In this document: in pieces, positions 1 to 14,299 of the stretch | How positions within the stretch are numbered: position 1 is the first letter of the stretch | How the letters are laid out: every line of letters begins with the position of its first letter | Assembly (NCBI GenBank): GCA_024220505.1 | Contig: JAKZZE010000009.1 | Coordinates: 506,001 to 570,000, forward strand | Reading direction: 5' to 3' | Source of the DNA: Rhizopus arrhizus | Taxonomy: Eukaryota > Mucoromycota > Mucoromycetes > Mucorales > Rhizopodaceae | Length of the DNA stretch: 64,000 nucleotides | Made by a program: the position numbers and the translations under genes | The notes under the pieces: model-generated | What the model was told of the DNA's origin: nothing | The model's database searches: none | Seen by the model: only the letters and a program-made list of their open reading frames with translations

Positions 1-3
1 TAC

Positions 4-428
4 CTGATGTACAAGAGAGTGTTTTGTGGGTGCATTTTACCATTTCTTCCATTTCCGAAGTACTGTTACCTCCCGCTTGCAGTAAAAAGTCATCATTAGC
101 ATCCTTGAACGCTACACCATGTTCATATGGTGAAATTCCAGTAGGTAATAATTGCCATTTTAAAGTATTTACATCTATTCCATTAGTGTAGTCAAGAATG
201 GAAAACTGTGTCTGTAAAAGAAAGAGATCATTTTAAATATATAGATTTGGAGTAGTTTATGTAATTTACCATTGTTCCACCAACGGCATAAATACTATGG
301 TTGTAAACTAAAGTAGAAAAATAAGCTCTTTCATCTGATTCCTGTTGAGCTAATATCAAGTTTGGAAGGAGTGATAAAGCAATAATGGCCATTTTTACAA
401 GAGATTTTCCAGCTCTTGGTTTCATCAT
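4..428 (-). CDS. Kelch/galactose-oxidase-like secreted protein, N-terminal part (cut by window edge)
   Basis: Two exons are visible on the minus strand, 428..270 and 211..4 or beyond; the intron 269..212 joins in frame. The start at 428 is chosen because MMKPRAGKSL is followed by a hydrophobic signal-like stretch (residues about 10-22) ending near LILAQQ. After it comes a segment with the kelch-like pattern HSIYAVGGT, and exon 2 holds a second one (FLLQAGGN), so a beta-propeller begins here. Family knowledge: fungal kelch/galactose oxidase-like proteins are often secreted or anchored at the cell surface. The rest lies outside the window, and a GGTA at positions 4-1 could be the next donor. 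Substrate and catalytic activity cannot be judged. Confidence 0.55.
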
Positions 429-3215
429 TTTAAAGGAAAGTAAAGTAAAGTGAGAAAAGAAAAAAAAAAAAAAGATGAAGAAGAAAAAAAGTTTGTCTTC
501 CAATTGATGAACATGTAACATAAAAAAGTTGTACAATCCGCCTTTCTCGTGAAATACTCACGACAATGAAGCGGATTTCAAAATTACCAACATTAAATAC
601 TTGGAGAAGTATAGAAAAACACCTTAATACCAGCTGATTAGCCTCAAGATGTGGTACGTGTTAATCTATGAATTAGTTGTTAAGCTAGTGTAATTGAGGC
701 ATAAGGCTCTTAGTTAGCCTTAGGGTCTTTGAATTACTCATTAAAAGTATATTTTTTATACCAATCTCCGCTGAATTTGGGACATGAGATCCACTTGACT
801 TGTGAGTCACAGAAAAGCTTTTCAAAAATAAGCTACTCCTTTATAGTGAGCTAATCGTAAAAAAAAAAAAAAAAGAAATGATTTGGTTTGTAAAAAGTTG
901 ATTAAAGATAGTCCAAGTAGTTGGCCATATGACTATGCATATAACTAGGAACCGTCATTGTTTTAAAAATATCGTTAAGCTTTTTATTAAGTAGGCTGGT
1001 GCTGCCAATTTGATGTGAGATGTAAACTTATTAATATGAATTGTTAAAAGACACCTAGTAAAGACTTCTACAAAATTGTATTATTGTGATTTAAAGCTTT
1101 CTTGCAATTCAGTAAAACATTACAGAGGTATCTTAGCTCATTGCTCATATTACTATTGCGACTTAATAGTTTGCATTTCATTAAATAGGATGCATAACCT
1201 AGCCTTTGGTAAGCTTAAGGCAGAGCATATTTTTAAAATGTAGATCAAGGGTTTATTAATTTGGACAAGTGTCCTTAACACGATCTCTTGTAAAATTTCC
1301 ATTGGTTGACAAATTATCACCTGTCGCTAGGTTCTCCAAACATGCAGAGAAAACAAGATGGTCGTTATGCTCAATATTTCCCTTTAGGATTGTTTGTGTG
1401 AATACGCTTTCAATCATGAAGTAAATATTCTTTATAATACAAAAAGCATTTAATCTAAGCCATATTAAATAGTTTTTATATGCTATCAAAGAAAAATGAA
1501 ATGACACTAAGCTCGAATATCTTAATATATTTACTTTTTAAGCGTAAAAAAAAATGGAATGGACTTACAGGAATTCTTCTATGAAAGTAATGTGCCAAGA
1601 AACAATTCTACTACTTGGAAAAAAATAACATTTGCTAAATAATGTTTGTCATTATGTTGTAAGTTTTTTTTTTTTTAAAAAAACAGTATTTGATAAATCT
1701 TCCTTCTATAGGAAATAAAGAAATGACCATAAGTCAGTCAATCATTCTTCTTACTAGTGCATTGTGTTTTATTATAGCAATTTTCGAATATATTCTCTGA
1801 GCAAAAAGTAGTATATATTGATTCAACATACAAAAGCAGCCCTGTATTTTCTTGGCCGAAGCATCTATTAACGAATAGCGTTCATGGAAATCTTGATTTG
1901 GCCTGTCAATGCAGACACAGTCAGTCTATTGGTATAGAATTTCATTGACGATAATAGAGTAACTGCCTAAATCTGTGAAGGAAAGAGCATTAGAATTGAC
2001 TGTATGACCCTTGTTATTAGTACATGTATAAAAGTTTTTCTAAACACTTTATGTTTGTCATCAATGAATGACGCGTTTTGCATTTTAAAATGTCTCCAAG
2101 TATGTCAAATGAGTTTTTGTTGTCAATGTCAATGTTTTTATCAGCTTGTTATTTTTTCAAAAGAATACAATTAGAGTTCGTAAACAGATTCATAGCCGCT
2201 GCTTGTATTATAAAGATATAGAGAGAGGTAAATAATCACTGATGATGTGTAGAGTACTCAGTGTTTAATCAGGTTTTTCATGTTTTGCTCAATAACGCGC
2301 AATATCATTGGCGATTACTCTAGGTCAGATTTGAAATACCGTCGACGATCGTTGCTACTTTCAAGTTTGTAACATAATTGCTTTTTTTATTTTTATTTTT
2401 CTATCATTTGATATTATTTTAAGAGATCTTAAAGCTTCTTGAGAAGACATAAAGCTTATGGTACAGATAAGCATTTAGAGTATCTCTAGATCAATATTAC
2501 CTCAATTTAACCAAAGAGGCAGTCAATACGTTTATTCTGGTTATTCTTATTTGTGATACTAATAACTGGATATCACTTGAATTTAATGCATATACCTATG
2601 TTATCAATCCGTACCTAGTACAACTTGATGTCTATTTAAAAAATTAAAGTCAACTTGTACTAGATTTAGTAACTGAATTACAAAAAAAAAAAAAAAAAAA
2701 AGATTTAGTAACTGTATTCTATTGGCAGGGATTTGGACCGTGTTCATCCAAAAAAGTCAGGGTGCACAATAAAAGTATGAAGTAGTATATGTCAACAGCT
2801 ATGAATACTTGCTTAATATCCTGCTTTTATTTAATTCATAGAAAGCTGTTGCACCGCATATACTAGTTTCCCTTTGATATAACTTGACTAACTATAAAAT
2901 TATATGAAGATTCAAATCAGGTTGTGTATGTATGAATAGATTTAACAATTGATCATGGCTTGTTAAAGTGATCTAAATAAGTCTCAATTTATTTACCCGA
3001 TAATGACAGGTGAGAAATCCCAGGCGAAACGGACTTGTTGTTCCTTATTTTCAGTGCAAGGACTAACTCAGATCAGCAAATGATAAAGCTTTTAACAGAA
3101 AAAAATTTAAGGTAAAAATAGATTGAAAATATTTTCACACTTCTTTTCTTTTTATTCATCTTTCTCTCCTTTCTCTTTTTTTTTTTACTTAAAAAACAAA
3201 TTAAGCAGAGACAAC
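429..3215. other. Long intergenic region without a recognisable gene
   Basis: About 2.8 kb of AT-rich DNA between divergently transcribed genes. Reading frames are short and have no protein-like composition; the 83-codon minus-strand frame at 1256-1507 shows no motif. It contains poly-A/poly-T runs (about 860-875 and 1664-1682) and one small insertion described separately at 2662-2714. Promoters of both flanking genes presumably lie at its ends, including a pyrimidine-rich tract at about 3140-3190 before the mucin-like gene. Confidence 0.5.
2662..2714 (+). repeat. Poly(A) insertion flanked by a 14-bp direct repeat
   Basis: AGATTTAGTAACTG occurs at 2662-2675 and again at 2701-2714. Between the copies are only AATTAC and 19 A residues. 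Direct repeats flanking a poly(A) run are the mark of target-primed reverse transcription, so this looks like an extremely 5'-truncated LINE or a LINE-mobilised transcript end. The structure is directly visible; the mechanism is inference. Confidence 0.55.
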
Positions 3216-4656
3216 ATGAAGCATTCATTTGTTACAGCATACTTGTTGCTCATATTGAATCTTTGTTTTCAGGTTGTACACAGCACATCCGGTGTAACGA
3301 AAAGCAGTAATGCTACTGTTCGAGCTATTATGCCTAGAGCCGATCCTGCTACAAACAATGATCTTGGAGCATCTCCTGTAGCCAAAGCAGTAATTTCTAC
3401 AGGTTCTGATAATGTAAGAATCATGCTCGTACACTTTTCTTGACGAATGATTATAAAATTCGGTTACTAACTGTACCTTAATTCTTGTGTTTTTTTTTAT
3501 AAACCATTCTATATTACAGAATAGTCAATCCAACTCCAATGATAATGGTTCCAATGCGGCTGCTAACAGTCCTAACGCCGGTGCTGCTACAACAGCAGCA
3601 ACTTCTGACAGGCCTGTGACAACCACCAATCCTGCAGCTACTCAAGACCCTATTACGACTACAAATCCAGCTAACCCTATCACTACGTCTGATGCCAATC
3701 CATCGCCTACCAGCACGACTCAGACACCGGCACCAACTACTACTGCACCTCAAACTACAAAGACAGCAGACAAGACCTCACCTAATACTACCTCAGATGC
3801 CCCTTCTTCAACCACCACTTCAACCACAGAGACATCTACTGCTTCCTCAAGCTCTAGCGATTCCTCAAAGAGCACTGCTTCTGCTACCAATGTTATTTCA
3901 ACATCCAGCACTTCCAGCACAGCTCTTCCTTCCTCTTCTACCACACCAAGTCCAGAAACCACAACTGGATCAAGTGAAACAAACAAAGGTGCCATTGTAG
4001 GCGGCATTGTAGGTGGCATTGGTAAGAATAATTGAAAAAAAAGGATAGAAAGCATTTGTACTCATTTTTATATTATTCAAGTGGGTGTTGCTTTAATTGG
4101 AGGCTTGATTGCATTTATCAATAGACGAGGGGGTTGTGCTAGTCGTTCTAAAAAGCAAGGAAATGAACCGAACGGAGACAAGTATATGGTTGACATGAAC
4201 CAGAATGAGTTTGGTTCAACTGCTGGTGCAGGCATCGCAGCGCCTTTGTCACCTTTTGAAAATCGTCGCTTTGTACCTTCTCCTCAACCCATGTATGCGC
4301 CTAGTGATCCTAATAATGATTATCAGGAAGGTTACAGTCAAGCAGGCTACAGCCAAGCAGGCTACAGCCAAGGTGGATATAGTCAGGACGCTTATCATTC
4401 AGATGGATATGGCTATTATGGATATCCTCAAGAGTACTCTCAAGAGTATCCTCAACAACAGCAACAGCATCAAGATGCTTACATGTATCACAATGAACAG
4501 CCCTATGTAGATCCACAAAGTCCTTACGTTGACGCTACGTCTCCTACATCTCCCGCATCCCCTACAGTTTTTGCTGGCACAATGTCAGAAGCCAGCTATC
4601 AAAATGCAGCCAGTAAGCCAAACTTAAAGGAATACAATAAACCAAATGAAGTATAG
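3216..4656 (+). CDS. Mucin-like single-pass cell-surface protein, Ser/Thr-rich ectodomain
   Basis: Three exons, 3216..3413, 3520..4021 and 4082..4656, join in frame to give 424 aa. Residues 1-24 form a signal peptide (MKHSFVTAYLLLILNLCFQV). The ectodomain to about residue 220 is almost entirely Ser, Thr, Pro, Ala and Asn, as expected for heavy O-mannosylation. A Gly/Val/Ile-rich transmembrane helix (about 222-247) spans the second splice junction and is followed by Arg/Lys residues. The cytoplasmic tail has tandem GYSQA-type repeats and Tyr/Gln-rich stretches. The layout (signal, mucin stalk, helix, tail) resembles fungal cell-wall stress sensors of the WSC/MID type, but no WSC cysteine domain is present. 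Function is therefore inferred only from architecture. Confidence 0.7.
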
Positions 4657-5580
4657 AAAGGAAATGGGTCATTTTTAGCTTGATAAAAGTAAACCATATT
4701 AGACTGTATAATAAAGATAATTTTTTCCCCGCTTCTCTTTCTCTTTTTCATACTGTGAATACCCTTATTATCAATTAATGAGAGTGTCATTTTATTGGTC
4801 ATTGAAACATTTGTTTCACTGTCATTAAGTATTGACGCAAGCTCATTCAATCGTTTGTTCTAGAATCTACTCCGAATCAGGTATATCCCGCTTGCTGCAC
4901 TGTTAGCATTTTATTGTTTGTCTAGAGCAGAAAATAAAGTTTTTTTTTTTTTTTTTTTTTTTTTTTTCTTATCAGTGGCAAGAGATATAATTATATCATT
5001 GCTTGAATGAAACAAAAAGATACTTCTGATTTGATCACATGTAGTAAAGCGCGATGGGCTGTCAATAATAATAACAATAAAAACTCGTCTTTCACCATAA
5101 CATACTTTACGTCTTTCAGAATTTGACAGAGTATCCTGCATTTTTCTACTACATAATTCTGTAATTAAAAAAAGGGCCAATTGGCATACTGAGGTATTAT
5201 GCGATATTTTACAAACAATAAAATACTCAATTTCTTCTCTTATCAAACATAAATACAGAAAATGCCTAAAAGTATATCTAAAAGAGGAAGCAAAGAAAGA
5301 TAAATACATTCAATGTTTTTTTTTATTAGTTTTTATGTTAATCTATCATTTATAAATAAAATAGATAAGAAAGTTATCCATGCAATTTATTGTATCTGTA
5401 CTTGATCTGTTTAGCTTTGTGTACTGTTACAAGATGAGAACAGATTACTCTAAACGAGAAAAATAGATGTACAAATATACATATATGTTTGTGTGTGTGT
5501 GTGTTTATTTTATTTGAATAAATAATTTACAAATGATTGAAAGGAATAAAAAATGATGCAATACAAAGAGAATGATGGTG
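4657..5580. other. Intergenic region between convergent genes
   Basis: No gene seen. It holds the 3' UTRs of the flanking convergent genes, a 28-base T run at 4940-4967 and a (GT)n microsatellite at about 5487-5505. The minus-strand frame at 4911-5309 reads straight through the T run as poly-Lys and is not protein-like. Confidence 0.5.
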
Positions 5581-7061
<1,481 letters not shown>

Positions 7062-9340
7062 TATTGATCAGTAAAAGAAAAGGGAGAAGATAATGATGAA
7101 GGAAAAGAAAAAGAGGATTTACGACAGTTTATTTATATGTCAACGTTGGAAAGGTTTCACGCGATAATAAAAATAGAAATTCAATATAGAATATTACTTA
7201 ATTAAGGTACCGAGATATAGTTTTATAATAAAGGACCCTTTCTTTTTTAGAGAGGAAAAATAAAGCAAGTATACTTTAAATAAAGCCAGCTGTTATCTTG
7301 TAATTATTTAAAATCAAGTATTTCTTATTAAAAAGTAATTATCTCCATAGTAACAGATACATTATTTATTTTTAATATAAACATTATTGTTTATCATGTC
7401 AAATCTAAGCCAGAATTCGGCCATGTGGTTGACTTGAGTGGTGCCTGTTTAAAGAGGATCAATCTTGGTTTCACCTTTATTATTAAAAAAGGAAAGCTTA
7501 TATTTCTTATCCCCTTTTTTTAATAGTCCAACTCACTTTTTATTTCATTTTTCATGAATTAAAGCAGTCGAATAGTTGTTGCTTAGAAACGAGTTGATGT
7601 AAACTCCTTTGTCAGGAGATATTTTTTGTGATTTTGTTGATTGCATTTTTATTTTCCGCTATATGCCTCCTGAAAAGAAAAAAAAGAAAAAGAGAAATCC
7701 AAGGAATATACGTTAAAGCCATATAAGCATCCTCTAGAGTATGTATAGCTTCAATCTTAAAGTTTATCTTGACTGGAAAATAACATTAAATAATATGATG
7801 TATTAAAAGTAAGAATTGAATTTGTAATTCATCATTGCCTGAGTTACGTACAAGTTACTTTTTATTCATAGTAAATACATTACCTAATATGATAAATCCG
7901 GCTTTCAGAATACTTTTACTCACATCAGCGTCGCAGTGCATAACGGATCTTACATTAAACATGGACATTTGTTGTTTAATCCATCTCTTTTTTTTTTTTT
8001 TTTTTTTTTTTTTTCTTTTTTTTTTTTTGAAATCAAAAGCCATAGGTGAGCATTTAAGGGGAGTTTGTACTTGACATCATACGTATTCAATGAGAAGGTA
8101 TCAAGATAGATGGATGAATATAAAACACAGATTTACTTTATTCTCTTCATCTTGATCTCTAGTCTCGGTCCTTTGATTAGTTTTTAAAAAAGGAAATCCT
8201 TGCATTAAACTGCACTAATACATGTAACAAGGTTCTTATCAATGTCATTTGAGGAAGGGAAAGAATCCTTGCTATGATTACAGTGCAACTGTTTGATTGT
8301 TGATTGAGTTGAAGCTCCATTTGATAATCCAATCATTTTGTTTTCGCATATATAAATAAAATACATATTTTTTATATAACTCATAAATAGTTTATCCACG
8401 ATATTCATACAAGAATGAATATATAAATTGTATGTTTACTTGTATCACTATTTAATGCAACGATTCAAGAAAATGTTTCTTTATTTGTCTATTGCTTGTA
8501 CTGGCCCTTAAAAAAAAGGAGGAATAGTTTATTATAAAGAATGTATGCTTTATCTTTTTTATTATTATTATCATCTCAGTGATCCTGAGTAACATAAAAT
8601 ATTTGTTCGTATGCTACCATAAATAATTGTGTCAAGTCTCACCTTTCCTTATCAAAAGACAAATCAATTTATGTTTCAATTTGATAAGATTCGGTGTGTT
8701 AAAATGAAAGGACAGTTGTGTTCAACATTAGAAGGTACAACGAGTTAATTTTTTTTTTGTGTATGAGGGCTTTATCCCATTGCCGCCTTTAAACGAGGAA
8801 AGCACAGCAGTATTTCCAAAACTAACATCGCAGTCAATAGATATTGATATCGCTAGTCATCGAATGTAAAGGTTGCTGATCACCGAGAATTCATGATGTA
8901 TGTCCGGAAATCAATATCGCGTAACTTAGGAAGGGCCATTTTTTGCACCTACGATATATTATACAAGAGCTGCGCTAAATTCAAGAGCAATTATATGATC
9001 GAACTTTAAGAATAATACGATTTTTTATATGATTAGCATTAGAAAGGCGCTTTATTGAATATGTAGTAAGCAAGATATGTATTCAATGCTTGATGTTTCT
9101 TATATTTAAGTAATCTCATACGAACAACAAGTATTTGATAAGGTAAATATGAAAGGGGGTTTTTTTTTCTCTTCTAGTTATGTAGTAGAGAAAAGTAATC
9201 TCAGACAAACGAATCCGGGCTATCAGTTCTGAAAATGATTGTTGGCCAAGACGAAAAGATCTGATGGCTGTTAAGTCGTCAAAAGAAATGTAGTAAAAGA
9301 GTTCGGGGATTACTAGCGGTCAATCAATCCTACTTTTTTT
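7062..9340. other. Intergenic region, no gene recognised
   Basis: AT-rich DNA with homopolymers (T-rich run at about 7988-8029) and no frame with protein-like composition. The minus-strand frame through the T run at 7855-8043 is poly-Lys and an artefact. The part next to 7061 presumably holds the promoter of the kinase gene. Confidence 0.45.
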
Positions 9341-10755
9341 TTAATTTCGATCTTCGCTTCTGCCCCTTTGAAAAAGTGCTTGTATTTCTTTTCTTCCTCT
9401 TTCGACAACCAATCGAGCAGTAAAATGAACAAGTTTCCTAGCATGAAAAGATTGGTTGTCTTTAATTTGATCGTGAAGTTTCATTTTTGCTTTAACAACA
9501 AAGCATAGTTTATAAACACGCTGATTAATGTCTTTATGCAATTTGTAGTGAGCAATAAAAAAGACATCGGAAGTAATAGTTTTCCGATTAAAAAGATAAT
9601 GATTGAATGCAGCCAAATTGAAGTATTTGCTATTGGTAAAGCCTTGTTTGAATCAATCAATATATCACTGTGCTATTAACACATGAAAAGAGCCTGGGAA
9701 AAGCACTGAGATCAGGTATTAATGATAGCTGTGCAAGCATATGCTACAACCAGAGCTATTTTAAACGCTGTAACTATACTGCTGGTTTTAATTCTCTTAA
9801 AATGAGTTTCAGAAAAGAGTACTCATCTTTTTCAGTTACTACTATGAAACTAATATAAAAGAAGACAAGTTTGGGTTTGACCACTAGGCCTTGGTGATAT
9901 GTTTCATAGGAACTCAATGATATACATAGTCGAAGATGAAGGCAATCATAACGCAAGGAGTGACGAATAAAGAGGCGAAAAATCATGGCTGATTTAGAAA
10001 ATCGGCGAGCAGTTATATTTGATAGTGATGGTAAAGGAGACAATATGTGGGCTGAGAGTAGTCAGAGAGACAACTCGCTGATGACATTTGGACGGAGTGG
10101 AAGTGTTTCTTGGACGAAGTCATAAAAGAGCCGAAACGGCCAATATTAGGGTATTAACAAAGCTCCTTCTCTTGTTAATATATCTCATAGCAGTTCATGT
10201 AGTCCAGAAAGACAAAGCGTTATTTAGTATGGTTCTGATGTATGCTGGTAACCATCTTTGTCCCTTGACTTGTACACAAGAATGAAATTTGTAAATCAAG
10301 ACATCACACAGCAACCAGTCTCTTGTAGTTTTCAAAAAGATGTTTTAAACATCGTTCAATGTGTATGATGTTCCTGAAACAAAAAAAAAAAGGAGGAGGA
10401 ACAATTTGTATTATTAACCTGGGAACTGTTGAATATATCATCTGCTTAATATAGTAGACATAATCACAGTTTACTCCCATGCATTCGATAGTACTTAAAC
10501 CTTACGGTAAGACAATATTCAATTAAACTGACATTACATATTGATTAGTTTGATAGGTAGCCGCGAAGGAGGCGATCGAGGCAATTTTCCAATTGCAAAA
10601 AGACCATGAGTCACAGCTTCAGAATGCAATGTTGGTGACTGGCAAATTACCCTCGTCAAGTTTACTTTCAAATGTGAAGTCAATTATCATACGGATGGTT
10701 GAAGGAAAGGACACTAAGGATGTTGCTGACGGAAATTGCGGTCTTTCATTCAAAG
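9341..10755. pseudogene. Decayed coding relics of uncertain origin, possibly transposon-derived
   Basis: Several short frames here have protein-like composition but no intact gene. On the plus strand, 9985-10125 reads MADLENRRAVIFDSDGKG and continues to SGSVSWTKS before a stop. On the plus strand, about 10561-10755 reads as a 64-codon helix-rich segment ending KDVADGNCGLSFK, which resembles the DGNC(G/L)F core of OTU cysteine protease domains carried by some MULE-type transposons. On the minus strand, 9616-9341 encodes a basic 91-residue peptide ending GRKEIQALFQRGRSEDRN. The fragments lie on both strands and are not joinable by eye. The OTU link is a weak inference from one short motif. Confidence 0.3.
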
Positions 10756-10804
10756 AAGAGAGATAAAAAAAGGGCGAATAGTAACGAAACACAGATACAA
10801 ACAA

Positions 10805-11846
10805 GACTTTTGTTCATTTGTTCCGATTCATTCTCCTAATTGTGTTGTTTTATCGTATTTAGTCATTAGTTTATTTCAAATTTGGTTCATGACACATTTA
10901 TTAGAGTGTAAAGGAGATCTGCATCATGCTTTTCTCCACGAACTATTTGGTGCATATATGCTACTGTGGTTATGCTTACTTTCAATTTCTTAATCTATCA
11001 CTTTTCATTAAAAACAAATCCCATAGGGGTTCTCTCTCTTATATTCTTTCTTTTTCTCTCAGTGAATTGTAAAACTGGCTTTAATCGTCAAAGCTTTGAA
11101 TTTATAAAGCAAAAAGAAGCCTTTCCCTGATATAAAGTGTTTTTGTTGTCTTGTTACTCGGCATACTTTTTTATAAAAAAAGTAGCTGCCAAGTTCATTG
11201 ATTGTTATTGATACCCTTGGCATCATAGTCTGTTATTTTACTAAATACACTTGGCTTTCAGCATAATAAGCTTGTTTCAAAATACACACAACATTATTGT
11301 AGATTTACAACTAAAAAAGGTAGTTTTTAATAAAGAGTAGTTGGTGTATCTTGAAAAGACTATAAAAGGTATTCTCAAGTAAAAAGAATAAGAAACCACA
11401 CGAGTTTCTTCTTTTCTGCCAAGCTTTTTCATATACATGCGTTTCAACAATTTTTTTTTCACGCTCGGCATATCCGTTTAAAAATTGCATGAGCCGTTAT
11501 TTGATGTTTGACATTGCAACAAAATAAGACGCTCTTTTTATTATTACTACTATTACTTTCTTTGTTTGTCGTATAGTAGCTCTTATTTTTTGAAGCATTT
11601 GTAAATCATTTGTTAATGATATTGCCAAGTAAGCAAATTCCTGACAAGAAAACAGAAACTTTCTTGAGATTGAATACGTTTTTTTTTTTTGCCAAGACTT
11701 CATATTAATTTTTGCTTTCCCAAAAAAGAGAGAAGTCAATTTTTTTTTCTTACTCTTTTTTATTCCGTCGATCTCTTTTAAAGGTTAATTTAAATAACAT
11801 TTGCCAAGTATGTCTTCTTTTACTTTCTTTTCCTTATACATTTTAC
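10805..11846. other. Intergenic/upstream region of the ankyrin gene
   Basis: No convincing gene. Short frames on both strands lack motifs. The last 150 bases before 11847 are T/C-rich, which is common just upstream of start codons in this window. Confidence 0.4.
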
Positions 11847-12983
11847 ATGAATCAAATCAATAGCAATAATTCACATAAAGCCATCTTACCCTCACCACCT
11901 TCCTCACCAAATAACAATAACAACAGCATCAGCAATAATAATAATAATAACCATCGAAAGCGTGCTCTATCTTTATCCTTTATACAAAACTCTGATACAG
12001 AATCAGTAAAGAAGTGCAGACTTAGTAATTTAGCACCTAATCAATGTGACCCTAAATACAATCGCTCTTTGTTATCTTGGACTTGTATCTCTCAATCCAC
12101 AAAAAATTTAGAGGGATTTGTTGATGATGATCAATTGGATATCAATCAAACATCGGGCCCCAATCACACAACTGCTCTTCATGAAGCTGCCTTTATTGGC
12201 TTTTATCAGGGCATCCAAATATTAACAAGACATCCCAAGATTGATCTTGATGCCACAGACAATCAGGGACAGACAGCACTTCACTATGCAGTACAACGAA
12301 ATCAGGTAGAGTGTTTAAGGGTCTTGTTGAGTGCCGGAGCCCGATTGGACTTGAGCTGTCAGCGCGGTCGTCTTCCGATCCATACTGCGGCTCTGTACGG
12401 ATTCGAGTCATGCATCTGTCTGCTCTTGTCGCACAATCAAACGAAGAATAATCCCACTCAACTCGATATACTGTGGACCAAAGAAAGCTTAAATGATCAG
12501 AGCGCTATTGAATGTGCAGTCATCAGTGGACGCGCCCGTTCTCTAAGTCACTTATTGGATCACGACAGAGACAGCCACTATCAAAACAAAAAGGAGCTCG
12601 TACATCTTGCTGTCTACTGGAACCGTTTGGAATGCCTACAGTTACTTATTCATCGCCAATGTCTGATAGATGATGCATCGATACTTATCGCCGTTCAGCA
12701 GCGTAAGATTGATATCGTTCGTACCTTGATCGAAGCAGGTGCTAATCCTTGTTTAAAAAATGGACAAAATCCTGCTTTTCTTTATGCAGCCAATCATGGA
12801 TTTCTTGAGATGATTCCAATTCTCTTTACGTTATCTACTTCAAAGGAATGTATTCAACAAGCTCTCTTGCTGTCTTCTTTTATGGGACTATCTGAAAAGC
12901 TTGTGAAAATAATATCTCAAACTGTCAATGCATTTTTTATAGAACAGAGAAAAAAAGAATGTAAAATAAAATCTGCCCAATAA
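11847..12983 (+). CDS. Ankyrin-repeat protein
   Basis: Single-exon gene of 378 aa. The start at 11847 (MNQINSNNSHK) is preferred over the in-frame ATG at 11712, because the intervening stretch is a T-rich leader with no protein character. Residues 1-60 are low-complexity Asn/Ser with PPSSP and a KRAL basic patch. Ankyrin repeats run from about residue 110 to 350: TTALHEAAFIGFYQGIQIL, QTALHYAVQRNQVECLRVLL, RLPIHTAALYGFESCICLLL and later more diverged copies (KELVHLAVYWNRLECLQLLI). Ankyrin stacks bind other proteins. No second domain, SOCS box or DNA-binding motif is visible, so the partner is unknown. Confidence 0.75.
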   Translation: MNQINSNNSHKAILPSPPSSPNNNNNSISNNNNNNHRKRALSLSFIQNSDTESVKKCRLSNLAPNQCDPKYNRSLLSWTCISQSTKNLEGFVDDDQLDINQTSGPNHTTALHEAAFIGFYQGIQILTRHPKIDLDATDNQGQTALHYAVQRNQVECLRVLLSAGARLDLSCQRGRLPIHTAALYGFESCICLLLSHNQTKNNPTQLDILWTKESLNDQSAIECAVISGRARSLSHLLDHDRDSHYQNKKELVHLAVYWNRLECLQLLIHRQCLIDDASILIAVQQRKIDIVRTLIEAGANPCLKNGQNPAFLYAANHGFLEMIPILFTLSTSKECIQQALLLSSFMGLSEKLVKIISQTVNAFFIEQRKKECKIKSAQ

Positions 12984-13067
12984 GCTCTCTCAAGAGTGGA
13001 AAAAAAAAGAAAATTTTTTAAAAAATAAATCCCCACAAGTTGAAATGGCTGCTTTTATTTTATATCG

Positions 13068-14194
13068 ATGAATTCTCAAAACAGTAGCAGTGATAGCGGT
13101 GTTCTTAAATATCCAAATAATGAAAAGGAAGCTGCTAATCTAGTACGTGTTGACAGATGGGTTGGTTTATCTCAATTTGCTATACAAGACGATATTCAAT
13201 ATTTAATGCTTCACTTTAAAAGTGTATGTTATGTCACATATTCTTTGCCTTTTTTTTTATTGTTAAAAAAGCTCATTCTTTATAGAAAACAACACACACA
13301 TTAAAAGATTTTCAAGACGTTTGGAATGAACTCCATTTTTATTTGATCCACTATTCATGTGTCAAGAGACAGTATAGGCGAGAATTTATGAGCGCATTCT
13401 ATGCTTACACACTTGATTACCTTGCTTCACCTTCTGATCTCTACACGTCGGCTGTCTTGTTTACACTTTATTTCTTGTACTTTTCGCAACCTGCTGTGTG
13501 GGATAAAATTTCTATTCGAGTTAATATCAGTAAGCTTAGACACAAATCTTATTCTCTTCTTTCCACTCACATGTATAGAATAGATACCTGGACAAGGTTA
13601 TTTGACTTCTATGCAGAATCAATTGAAAAGGAACAGAATATGGAAGCAGCATTTGTATTTGATAAACTAAGAAAACAAGAAGCATTTGTATTTGTTGCTG
13701 AAGAAAAAGTAGATTCTTCTAGTATGCAAGAACGCGAAGAGTTTAAAGAGGCAAGAAGTCTATTAGATAAACTACATGAAGCACATCTAGAAAGTATTAA
13801 AAATGACACGGTAAAGCTACAAATAAAAAATGAACAAACAAGAGACTCATGTTTTGAATAGATTGAAGATTGTTATAATACAAAAGCATATGAATCATTA
13901 GTTGAGAAATACATGAATGCAAAAAGATATGCGTTATCAACACCACAGTTAACAGTAGTAGCACAACAAATGATTAAAGATAGACTGCATGTGAATGAAT
14001 CAAATCCAAGAAGGCTGGTGAATTATATTAAAGGCACGGGTATCACCGAGGATGATACTCTATTGCTTAATTTATCAAGGCAGCAAAGATTGAAAGCAAA
14101 AATAAATAAGATCAAGCTAAGGAATGAACAAAAAAAGAAGAAGCAAAAATTAGAATCACAACAACAACAGCAGCAGCAGCAACTACCACAGTGA
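13068..14194 (+). CDS. SNAPC1-like subunit of the snRNA-activating protein complex
   Basis: Four exons (13068..13223, 13286..13529, 13584..13810, 13862..14194) join in frame to 319 aa. The intron at 13530-13583 must use the acceptor ending at 13583; the nearer TAG at 13578 would give an immediate stop. Residues about 53-170 match the SNAPC1 (SNAP43) pattern: DFQDVWNELHF, REFMSAFYAYTLDYL, LYTSAVLFTLYFLYFSQP, then IRV and a segment ending EAAFVFDKLRKQEAFVFVAE. By family knowledge SNAPC binds the proximal sequence element of snRNA promoters for Pol II and Pol III. The C-terminal third is basic and Gln-rich. Recognition is from memory of the family; a profile search would settle it. Confidence 0.7.
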
Positions 14195-14299
14195 AAATTT
14201 ATTATTATTTTTTCCCTTCTCGTCTGCACTTGAATAAAAGAGCATAAAAACGTAACCAAAATAAAACAAAAATACTTTTCTTTTCATTTAAAAACAAAC

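Noticed and set aside
3692..4000. Frames on both strands overlapping the mucin-like exon 2
   Set aside because: They are shadows of the Ser/Thr-rich repetitive coding sequence; the spliced frame with signal peptide and membrane helix explains the DNA.
4911..5309. 132-codon minus-strand frame with poly-Lys
   Set aside because: It reads through the T28 tract at 4940-4967; composition is not protein-like and it overlaps the shared 3' region of two genes.
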